From positions 1 through 45,998 of the forward strand of contig CAJWBH010000023.1 in NCBI GenBank assembly GCA_913019975.1: DNA of 45,998 nucleotides, written 5' to 3'. The position numbers were made by a program, and so were the translations under genes. The notes under the pieces were generated by a model. The model had not been told where the DNA came from, did not search any database, and was given only the letters and a program-made list of their open reading frames with translations. Of this stretch, positions 1 to 5,782 are shown in pieces (the stretch's first letter is position 1; the number at the start of each line of letters is the position of its first letter). The stretch is from Thalassolituus maritimus (GTDB lineage: Bacteria; Pseudomonadota; Gammaproteobacteria; Pseudomonadales; Oceanobacteraceae).

Positions 1-55
1 GCATTGGACACCTCGTCAGTTTGACTTTGGTGTCCGTTTTATCGGGGCAAGATCA
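1..55 (-). mobile_element. IS3-family insertion sequence, left end (partial)
   Basis: Read on the minus strand from base 55, the DNA begins TGATCTTGCCCCGAT, then reaches GGACACC at 35-29. This matches the style of IS3-family terminal inverted repeats, which start with TG and carry a GGACACC-type block. An internal hairpin pairs GGACACC (6-12) with GGTGTCC (29-35), with a second GTCA/TGAC pair inside. A ribosome-binding site (GAGGTGT) and an ATG at 4-2 on the minus strand would be the start of orfA, just outside the window. IS3 elements usually duplicate 3-4 bp, so 56-58 (TCC) would be the flanking copy. The family call is from recalled end sequences, not a database match. Confidence 0.6.
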
Positions 56-93
56 TCCAACTATTATTCGTTTCAATTCGATCTCCTTTTGGC

Positions 94-100
94 ATTTAAC
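94..100 (-). other. attI: candidate attI core site (GTTRRRY)
   Basis: The minus strand reads GTTAAAT here, which fits the integron core-site consensus GTTRRRY. It lies about 310 bp from the integrase start, in the divergent direction expected for attI, so cassettes would extend leftward out of the window. The 38 bases between this site and the IS end (56-93) would be the start of a first cassette or leader. No flanking integrase-binding repeats could be proved by eye, and a 7-bp degenerate motif occurs by chance. Confidence 0.4.
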
Positions 101-113
101 AGCTTATTAGTGT

Positions 114-222
114 GCGTGCGCGTTTATCCTGGGATACTCTTTCGAGCTTCCCTTGGTAACTTATTGAAAATAATGAAGAATCTTCCATAACTCAAATCTC
201 CCATCAAGAAAAACGCGCACGC
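114..222. repeat. 12-bp perfect inverted repeat in the integron leader
   Basis: GCGTGCGCGTTT at 114-125 is exactly complementary to AAACGCGCACGC at 211-222, with 85 bp between. The surrounding 1-411 region has no gene apart from the IS end and is visibly AT-rich, so a GC-rich inverted pair stands out. It sits between the candidate attI core and the integrase promoter. It may be an integrase- or regulator-binding arm, or a folded 5' leader of the cassette transcript; the function is unknown. Confidence 0.5.
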
Positions 223-351
223 CTGTTATTTCGGCAACCCTGCGCACATAAACTTGTAAACCAAGTTTGCAAGTCTTTGATTCGATTGGAGTTTACGTTA
301 CCCCGCTCCGACAAAACGCGCAAGCACGAAAATAGAGCGTGCCAGATTTTC

Positions 352-379
352 TTGAAATTCGCAAATCATACTGTATGTT
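352..379 (+). promoter_or_regulatory. sigma70-type promoter of the integrase gene
   Basis: TTGAAA at 352-357 and TATGTT at 374-379 are separated by 16 bp, a fair match to -35 and -10 hexamers, about 33 bp upstream of the integrase ATG. The -10 falls inside the LexA-like box at 369-388, the arrangement known for SOS-controlled integron integrases. Confidence 0.6.
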
Positions 380-388
380 TAACCAGTA
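369..388 (+). promoter_or_regulatory. LexA (SOS) box over the integrase -10
   Basis: TACTGTATGTTTAACCAGTA keeps the outer halves of the gammaproteobacterial LexA operator, CTGT and a near-match CCAG for ACAG, with the flanking TA dinucleotides. It agrees with the E. coli consensus at 15 of 20 positions. Lying over the -10 of the integrase promoter, it should repress integrase until DNA damage or conjugation induces the SOS response. Confidence 0.75.
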
Positions 389-411
389 TACCTTTACATT
401 TGGAGGCCAGG

Positions 412-1374
412 ATGGCTAAGAGCAAATTTCTGACAGAAGTGCGCGAGTTCATGCGGCTGCATGGGTACAGTATTCGTACCGAACATACGTATATCTATTG
501 GATCAGGTTCTATATCCGCTTTCATCGGTTGCAACACCCATCAACCCTTGGGCCTGAGCATGTCGTTATGTTCCTCAGCTTTCTTGCTAACCGCCGGGAC
601 GTCGCAATCAATACTCAAAAGGTTGCCTTGAATGCCTTGGCCTTCCTTTATAACAAATACCTTAACCAGCCATTGGGGGATATTGGCTTCACGTTCGCTA
701 CCCGCCCCCGGCACCTGCCTACTGTGCTGTCCTCAGCCGAAGTGGGGAAACTACTCGACGTGTGCAATGAGCGAGACCGCTTAATTTTTTCTCTACTGTT
801 TGGATCAGGGCTACGTATCACTGAGTGTTTACGGTTGCGGATCAAAGATTTCGACTTTTCAAGAGGTACCCTGACGGTATTCGATGGGAAGGGGGCTAAA
901 GATCGGGTAACTATCCTTCCGCAAAGCTTAAAGCCTGCCTGTCATGAGTTTTTTGAAATAGCCATCGCTTTGCAGAAGGAAGATAACAAACGTGGGGTTG
1001 GCCCTTCACTACCTGGCGCACTGGGTAAGAAGTATCCGTCTGCGCATTTGCAACCTGCATGGATGTTCGTTTTCCCATCTACGACTGTATGCAGCCATCC
1101 CTATACCAAAGTACTTTGCCGCCATCATTTGCACGACTCTGTGCCTCGCAAAGCGTTAAAGCAGGCAGTCATCAGTGCCGGGCTGACGTCGAAACGAATA
1201 TCCTGCCATACCTTCCGTCATAGCTTTGCTACTGAGCTGTTACGCAGCGGCCGTGACATTCGTGCAGTTCAGGAGTTGTTGGGGCATAGCGATGTAGCAA
1301 CGACCCAAATCTATACGCATGTTGTGGGGCAGCACTTTGCCGGGACCTCCAGTCCGTTGGATCTTCTGGTCTGA
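412..1374 (+). CDS. intI: integron integrase (site-specific tyrosine recombinase)
   Basis: Integrase of about 320 residues that captures and shuffles gene cassettes by recombining attI and attC sites. The N-terminus (LTEVREFMRLHGYSIRTEHT) and SAM-like core-binding domain are typical of IntI. The catalytic part shows the first Arg in FGSGLRITECLRLR, the HTFRH box, LLGHSD and the nucleophile in TQIYTHV. Between these, roughly residues 195-220, lies the extra segment that separates IntI from XerC/XerD (ALGKKYPSAHLQPAW followed by FVFP). The start is the ATG with a GGAGG site 5 bases upstream; the frame stays open to 277 but that part has no homology-like character. Its promoter carries a LexA box, and the array side runs leftward off the window. 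No truncation is seen, so it looks functional. Confidence 0.93.
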   Translation: MAKSKFLTEVREFMRLHGYSIRTEHTYIYWIRFYIRFHRLQHPSTLGPEHVVMFLSFLANRRDVAINTQKVALNALAFLYNKYLNQPLGDIGFTFATRPRHLPTVLSSAEVGKLLDVCNERDRLIFSLLFGSGLRITECLRLRIKDFDFSRGTLTVFDGKGAKDRVTILPQSLKPACHEFFEIAIALQKEDNKRGVGPSLPGALGKKYPSAHLQPAWMFVFPSTTVCSHPYTKVLCRHHLHDSVPRKALKQAVISAGLTSKRISCHTFRHSFATELLRSGRDIRAVQELLGHSDVATTQIYTHVVGQHFAGTSSPLDLLV

Positions 1375-1382
1375 GTTGTTTC

Positions 1383-1402
1383 GCGCAAGCTTCGCGTTGC
1401 GC
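1383..1402. repeat. short hairpin after intI, REP-like
   Basis: GCGCAA (1383-1388) pairs with TTGCGC (1397-1402) around GCTTCGCG, followed by CTCCTACAAAG. The combination of a CGCGCAAGCTTCGCG core with GCTCCTACA resembles Pseudomonas-type REP palindromes. There is no U-tract, so it is not a clear terminator. A match to Pr-like TATACT at 1425-1430 downstream might serve pgpA, but no good -35 was found. Confidence 0.35.
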
Positions 1403-1463
1403 TCCTACAAAGGCGTTTTGTCGGTATACTCTCTGGTACGTTTTGACCTGTGCTGAGTATGTT

Positions 1464-1949
1464 ATGACACCTCCTGATATGAAAAACCCGATTCACCTGT
1501 TGGCCTTTGGCCTGGGCTCTGGTCTGGCTAAGAAGGCGCCGGGTACCTGGGGCACTCTCGCCGCATTGCCTGTGTGGTGGTTTTTATTGCAGGGTGTACC
1601 GACCTTACCGTATATCGGCGTATTGCTCGCGGGTTTCGCCTTTGGTGTGGTGATATGTGAAATCACGTCCCGTGATATGGGGGTACATGACTTTGGCGGT
1701 ATCGTTTGGGACGAGTGGATCGGGGTGTGGATTACGCTGTTGTGGCTGCCGATGTCGGGCAGTTTAGGCACCGATTTGCTGTGGTTGGCTTATGCGTTTG
1801 CTCTGTTCCGCTTCTTTGACATTATTAAACCGTGGCCCATCAAATGGCTCGATGCCAAAGTCCACGGTGGCTTTGGCATTATGATCGACGATGTAATCGC
1901 CGGTATTTTCGGCCTTGTGGTCGTGCAGTTAACGGCTGCTCTGCTCTGA
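1464..1949 (+). CDS. pgpA: phosphatidylglycerophosphatase A
   Basis: Inner-membrane lipid phosphatase that dephosphorylates phosphatidylglycerophosphate to phosphatidylglycerol. Family signatures are plain: HLLAFGLGSGLAKKAPGTWG near the N-terminus, MGVHDFGGIVWDEWIGVW in the middle, and IKPWPIKWLD followed by HGGFGIMIDDVIAG near the C-terminus, the Asp-rich segments that hold the catalytic metal. There are several hydrophobic stretches and about 161 residues, the usual length. The frame is open from a TTG at 1443, but the ATG at 1464 with GAG upstream fits the family; the ATG at 1479 is another option. In relatives pgpA follows and often overlaps thiL. Here the upstream gene is the integron integrase, so pgpA must have its own promoter or read-through. 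Confidence 0.93.
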   Translation: MTPPDMKNPIHLLAFGLGSGLAKKAPGTWGTLAALPVWWFLLQGVPTLPYIGVLLAGFAFGVVICEITSRDMGVHDFGGIVWDEWIGVWITLLWLPMSGSLGTDLLWLAYAFALFRFFDIIKPWPIKWLDAKVHGGFGIMIDDVIAGIFGLVVVQLTAALL

Positions 1950-1986
1950 CGCCTAGCTATTTTCAGGGCACTATTGTACCACGCTG

Positions 1987-2004
1987 ATCACCCTAACGGG
2001 TGAT
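1987..2004 (+). terminator. hairpin downstream of pgpA
   Basis: ATCACCC (1987-1993) and GGGTGAT (1998-2004) form a 7-bp stem with a TAAC loop 38 bases after the pgpA stop. It is followed by TGTGC, not a run of T, so it is a weak terminator or an mRNA-stabilising hairpin. Confidence 0.45.
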
Positions 2005-2084
2005 TGTGCAGGCAGAGTCATGATCCTGAGGTCATTTAGTGGTATGTTCTTTGGCGACGTATTCTGGGGTATGAGGAGCTTCCC

Positions 2085-2714
2085 ATGACACAATCCGTAT
2101 TTCCTGTTGCTTCGGTAGTTGCCGACGACACTCAAGATTTTCTTAAACAGTCAGACCCAGTCGCTTACGCCGTGTGGCGCCTTGCAGACGGCAGCCGATC
2201 AATTGAAACGCTGGCCGGTGATGCTGGCATTTCTGTTAAAGAATGCTGGACGGCTCTTGATCGTCTGGCCGATCAGAATGCACTTTCTGAGCGAGTGGCC
2301 CCACCGTCTGCCACGCCGCACCCAGCACTGCTGAATCGCCGTGAAGCTATGAGTAAGGTGATGATGGGTGCCTTAGGAGCGACCGCACTGATGAACGCCC
2401 CTCAGGTATTTGCGAACAGAGACATTTCTGTGGGCACAAACCCAGCTGTCGACACCCATGCCGCAGAACTGAAGCGACCAAAGGAGCAACACCGCAAGCA
2501 AGCTTCTGAGCAGCGGCATAAAGTAGTCGAGAAACGCAAAGCGTCGGAGCCGGATCAGAAAGCGGGCCAGCAGAAAGTCGTTGAGCAGCGTAAAAAGCAG
2601 GCAACTAAACAAGCCGCTGAAAAACGCAGCAAAGCAACTCAGCAGCGTGAAGCGGCCATGGAGAAAAAGTCGAAACGCGCTCAGCAGGAATCTAAGCGCA
2701 AAGCGGTACAGTAA
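2085..2714 (+). CDS. PqqD-like N-terminus, internal Tat-like segment, charged tail; function unknown
   Basis: Not recognised as a named family. Three parts can be seen in 209 residues. Residues about 24-70 (DPVAYAVWRLADGSRSIETL, then ISVKECWTALDRL) look like the winged-helix half of PqqD-type peptide-binding domains. Residues 84-110 hold NRREAMSK, a hydrophobic stretch (VMMGALGATALM) and VFA, an imperfect twin-arginine signal or membrane anchor placed unusually after a cytoplasmic domain. Residues about 129-209 are almost only K, R, Q, E, A and S, with repeated KVVE(K/Q)RK units, and are probably helical or disordered and very basic. The start ATG follows GAGGAG at a good distance. It is convergent with an ATP-grasp gene 13 bases away. 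The PqqD and Tat readings are inferences from pattern. Confidence 0.6.
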   Translation: MTQSVFPVASVVADDTQDFLKQSDPVAYAVWRLADGSRSIETLAGDAGISVKECWTALDRLADQNALSERVAPPSATPHPALLNRREAMSKVMMGALGATALMNAPQVFANRDISVGTNPAVDTHAAELKRPKEQHRKQASEQRHKVVEKRKASEPDQKAGQQKVVEQRKKQATKQAAEKRSKATQQREAAMEKKSKRAQQESKRKAVQ

Positions 2715-2727
2715 GAAACTGCCGAGC

Positions 2728-3600
2728 TTAACCGGCCAGCTGCTCTTTGAGTCGCTGGCCTTTTTGTTTCAGATGACGAACTAAGTGGTCGGCAACATCC
2801 AGATCAATTGCGTGCTTAGGATGAGCAAAGTAGCAGGGAAAGTTCACTTCCAGAACGTATTCTCGTCCTGAGGTGTGCACCAGCACATCAACGCCACCAA
2901 ATTCCAGCCCCAGCACCGCACAGGCATCAATCGCCAGCTGTTTCGCAGACTCAGGAGGAGGTGTAGTAAAACACTCTTTCTTGTCTTCATCGACGCAGGT
3001 TCTGAAGTCCCCCTCTTGAGGGATGTTCTGATAGGCTGCAGCGACTTCACCATTTACTACAAGCATCCGCCAGTGTTCTGCCGGTTCGACGCATGCCATC
3101 AAGTGAACGTACTGGCCGTGTGCGCTTTCAAGCGCATCAGCAACAGAATAAAAGGTTGGCCAGTTATCGACACGAACGACACCAACGCCCAATGATTTAC
3201 CCGGGACTTTAAAAATTACCGGAAGGCCACCCAGCGCTTCAACCCTGCGCTTAAGTTCTTCGCGGTCGGTGGTCATGGCATGGAAAGTACGGGGCGTTTC
3301 GATGCCATTACGAGCAAGGAAGAGTGTCTGGTTATCCCAGATCAGAAAAGCCCCCAGAGCATCGCGGTAGCAGGTCGCTACGCCCGGATGCACAAGCTGC
3401 TGCTCTATCACACAAGACTCGTGAGTAATGGCAACCCGATAAAGGAGGTCGCCATGATTAAGTACAGGAGGCTCAACATGATCAAATAACGCTGGCTCGA
3501 TAATAATCGGCTTAAGCTCGTGAGCATGAGCCGCCGCAACCAGCTGTTCAGTCAGGTCTTCGTCGGGCTCATCTGAGATGATGATGAGGCGCTGTGTCAT
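2728..3600 (-). CDS. ATP-grasp ligase (RimK-like)
   Basis: A 290-residue ATP-grasp protein that should join a carboxylate to an amine or thiol through an acyl-phosphate. The ATP-binding lysine loop is visible at about 128-140 (VIFKVPGKSLGVGV, K131). The Mg2+-binding part is at 236-253, where GGVDVLVHT leads to YVLEVN, with D238, E251 and N253. The N-terminal 90 residues form the pre-ATP-grasp domain. The closest general pattern is RimK-type and graspetide-type ligases, but the substrate cannot be read. Its ATG overlaps the stop of the periplasmic protein gene upstream by 4 bases (ATGA), so the two are translationally coupled. The 3' end contains a terminator serving the opposite gene. Confidence 0.8.
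   Translation of the reverse strand: MTQRLIIISDEPDEDLTEQLVAAAHAHELKPIIIEPALFDHVEPPVLNHGDLLYRVAITHESCVIEQQLVHPGVATCYRDALGAFLIWDNQTLFLARNGIETPRTFHAMTTDREELKRRVEALGGLPVIFKVPGKSLGVGVVRVDNWPTFYSVADALESAHGQYVHLMACVEPAEHWRMLVVNGEVAAAYQNIPQEGDFRTCVDEDKKECFTTPPPESAKQLAIDACAVLGLEFGGVDVLVHTSGREYVLEVNFPCYFAHPKHAIDLDVADHLVRHLKQKGQRLKEQLAG
2734..2765 (+). terminator. rho-independent terminator inside the ATP-grasp 3' end
   Basis: GGCCAGC (2734-2740) pairs with GCTGGCC (2754-2760) around a 13-base loop, followed directly by TTTTT. It terminates the plus-strand PqqD-like gene ending at 2714, yet lies wholly within the coding sequence of the convergent ATP-grasp gene. Confidence 0.7.
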
Positions 3601-4205
3601 GATCCGTTTTCAGCAGTCTTGCGCTGACCTTTCAGCAGTGATATTACTTTTTTCATATCAAACTGAATGGTCTGCTGGAGCAACGAGCCACGCAAAGTCT
3701 TCAGTTCGGTAGCAAGCTCATCTGTCATCTCAGTGTAGAAAGGCATGCGTACTGACATCTGTACCGTAAATACACCTTCACCTGCTTCGTCTTTCTGAAT
3801 ACGGTAAACGCTCAATTCCATATACTGGCGATTCGGCGGCCATGAAAGGAAGTCCAGAAGTACGACCTTTCCTTTCTCATCACCCACCAGCTGATACTTT
3901 GCACCGGGATTCAGAGCCTGCAGTCCTTCAACAAGGCGGACCGCTACTTTCTGAGGATCATCACCAATCTCTTCTATTCGATAATTGGCGTAAATAACCG
4001 TGCTGGTCCAGGTCTTGAAGTCTTCATTCGGTCTGATGTACTGCAAAGAGGTAACCCCCTCTTCTCCTTCAACGCGCGCAATTCGGGAGTAAACCTCGCC
4101 GTTCACGACGGGAACAACGTCCGCGGGCTTTAGCTCTTCAGCCTGAACACCGACACCCAGGAACAGAACAAATGAGACCACCAATATGTTTCGAAGCAAC
4201 TGCAT
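3597..4205 (-). CDS. periplasmic protein of unknown function
   Basis: Not recognised. The 202-residue protein starts with a Sec signal peptide (MQLLRNILVVSFVLFLGVGV, cut after VQA), then a soluble domain containing SLQYIRPNEDFKTWTSTVIY, a Leu/Val-rich core and a C-terminal helical region. There is no lipobox. The ATG at 4205 with GGTGG upstream was chosen over a GTG at 4229 because it places the signal peptide at the N-terminus. The stop overlaps the ATG of the ATP-grasp gene, so they form an operon. The fold may bind a ligand or act as an envelope stress protein, but nothing in the sequence decides this. Confidence 0.72.
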   Translation of the reverse strand: MQLLRNILVVSFVLFLGVGVQAEELKPADVVPVVNGEVYSRIARVEGEEGVTSLQYIRPNEDFKTWTSTVIYANYRIEEIGDDPQKVAVRLVEGLQALNPGAKYQLVGDEKGKVVLLDFLSWPPNRQYMELSVYRIQKDEAGEGVFTVQMSVRMPFYTEMTDELATELKTLRGSLLQQTIQFDMKKVISLLKGQRKTAENGS

Positions 4206-4280
4206 AAAACCACCATAGATAAAAGACACCTGTAAGACTACCGCCCGAACCTTTAAGCTTCAACGTCCGTAAGCGCATGT

Positions 4281-4958
4281 TTAACGCCTGAGTATCCGGG
4301 CAAGTGCGCCCAGATTAAGTAAGCTAGCGAGTGAACCAGCAACATAAGTCATGGCTGCTGCCGTCAGAATATGGCGCGCAGATGCCATGTCCGCCGAGCT
4401 TAGATACTGCCCTTCTTCGAGCATGGGCAGTGCTTTACCAAAACTGGCATCCCATTCAACGGGCAAGGTCACGAGGTTTACCAGCACTCCAATAAGCATG
4501 GAGCCAACCGCTGCGATGAGTGTCCAACGGGAAAGCGCCGGGTTAATCCAGATCAGCAGGGGCGTTGCCGCCAGAAACAGAGGTGCAGCCTTGCTTACAA
4601 TCCAGCTCAAGCGGGCCAGGCCACCGCGTAGGGTAAACAAACTCTCGTTATTGTGATGCTGAATCGCATGCCCTACTTCGTGAGCTGCCACGACAACACC
4701 GGTCAGTGTACGCCCTTCAAACTTATCCTGGGTCAGGCGTACCGCTCTGTCCTGGGGGTCGTAATGATCGCCGTGTTCAGTAACCTCGACTTTGACGTCA
4801 TCGATGTTGAGTTTCTGGAGCAGGTGCCTGGCCATATCGCCACCATTCCCCGGAAAGTCGCTACGCTCCTGACTGTGTTTTTTGAGTACAGATTTAACCC
4901 ACAGACCAGGCAGGTACATGATCGCCATCACAATTACGACGAGAACCAGGTACAACAT
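4281..4958 (-). CDS. membrane zinc metallopeptidase (YugP type)
   Basis: A 225-residue neutral zinc peptidase of the Zn_peptidase_2/YugP family. It has an N-terminal membrane segment (about 2-20), then a cytoplasmic domain with the HExxH motif in AAHEVGHAIQHH (H93, E94, H97), and further hydrophobic helices at about 118-135, 142-162 and 195-215. A Glu in LPVEWDASFGKA is the probable third zinc ligand. The natural substrate of this family is not established. The ATG at 4958 shares one base with the stop of the MscS gene (TAATG-like overlap), and GAGG precedes it. It is the last gene of an apparent operon with MscS and a membrane AAA-like NTPase, which suggests proteolytic control of, or by, those membrane partners. 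Confidence 0.87.
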   Translation of the reverse strand: MLYLVLVVIVMAIMYLPGLWVKSVLKKHSQERSDFPGNGGDMARHLLQKLNIDDVKVEVTEHGDHYDPQDRAVRLTQDKFEGRTLTGVVVAAHEVGHAIQHHNNESLFTLRGGLARLSWIVSKAAPLFLAATPLLIWINPALSRWTLIAAVGSMLIGVLVNLVTLPVEWDASFGKALPMLEEGQYLSSADMASARHILTAAAMTYVAGSLASLLNLGALARILRR

Positions 4959-5782
4959 TACGTCCTCTCTGATGAGATCTTAGGACGAGCTATTTTATGC
5001 TCGTTTAATAACTGGGTACCACGCAGCACAATGTCACTCTGAAATGCTTTCTCGTAGCGCACATCAAGAACGTACGCTTTAACACGCAGGCGAATTGCCA
5101 GCATATGAGCGACTTCGAGTTCTTCGACAACGAATGAAACCGGCTTTTTAAGATAGGCATAGCGACTGGTAACGACGACCTCTTCAAGAAGTTTACGCGC
5201 CCAAGGGATATCAGCGTCCAACGCCAGATGGAAATCGGTCACCACCATCATGTCCAGTTCGCCAGCGTTACCAGACGACACGACGTCAGTTATAAAGCGG
5301 GAATTAGGAATCGTAACCAGATTATCGTCCAGCGTGACTAAACGCACAGTGCGTAGCCCGATAGATACAATTTCACCGTAGGTATCACCAAAACTGACCC
5401 GGTCGCCAACCCGGAATGGGCGATCAAACAACAACAAGATACCCGCAACCAACGAGGCCGCGATGTCTTTTAATGCAAAACCCAGGGCAACAGCGACGGA
5501 GCCAGCCGCAGCAAATATCAGCTCTTTGGGAGGCTGTAATACACCGATTAATAAACCGACGGTACCGAAAATATAAAGAGCAAAACTTAATAACGTCGAA
5601 ATCTGAAGAATAAAGAATCGCCGCGCAGGGATTTTCTCCATCAACCGGTTACTGACATTATTCAGAGTTTTAGCTAACGCCCAGAGTGCAACGCCCCCTG
5701 CAAACAACAGGAAAATAGCGTAAAAGTTAAAAATGCCTGCAACACTCAGCAGGCCATCGACAAGACCACTGGTATCATTCAT
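4958..5782 (-). CDS. MscS-family small-conductance mechanosensitive channel
   Basis: A 274-residue inner-membrane channel protein. Two hydrophobic helices (about 15-40 and 57-82) precede the pore-lining TM3 region AAAGSVAVALGFALKDIAAS and the beta domain start FDRPFRVGDRVSFGDTYGEI, followed by LVTIPNSRF, all typical of MscS. The C-terminal alpha/beta domain is complete. It is short, like E. coli MscS, not like MscK. The start overlaps the stop of the AAA-like gene by 8 bases, and the next gene, a Zn peptidase, overlaps by one base. Tight coupling to an NTPase is unusual for MscS and implies gating or assembly that depends on more than membrane tension. This is inference from position. Confidence 0.92.
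   Translation of the reverse strand: MNDTSGLVDGLLSVAGIFNFYAIFLLFAGGVALWALAKTLNNVSNRLMEKIPARRFFILQISTLLSFALYIFGTVGLLIGVLQPPKELIFAAAGSVAVALGFALKDIAASLVAGILLLFDRPFRVGDRVSFGDTYGEIVSIGLRTVRLVTLDDNLVTIPNSRFITDVVSSGNAGELDMMVVTDFHLALDADIPWARKLLEEVVVTSRYAYLKKPVSFVVEELEVAHMLAIRLRVKAYVLDVRYEKAFQSDIVLRGTQLLNEHKIARPKISSERT

Noticed and set aside
94-222. An attC site starting with ATTTAAC and including the 12-bp inverted repeat
   Set aside because: No matching GTTRRRY closes the far side, and the arms lack the expected L'/R' arrangement.
377-383. GTTTAAC, a second match to an integron core site (GTTAAAC on the minus strand)
   Set aside because: It lies inside the LexA box and integrase promoter; cassette insertion there would destroy the promoter, so 94-100 is the better attI candidate.
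277-411. N-terminal extension of the integrase frame
   Set aside because: It crosses the promoter and LexA box, and the ATG at 412 has the ribosome-binding site and the family's N-terminus.
1397-1430. TTGCGC and TATACT as the pgpA promoter
   Set aside because: The 22-bp spacing is outside the normal range, though TATACT alone might be a -10.
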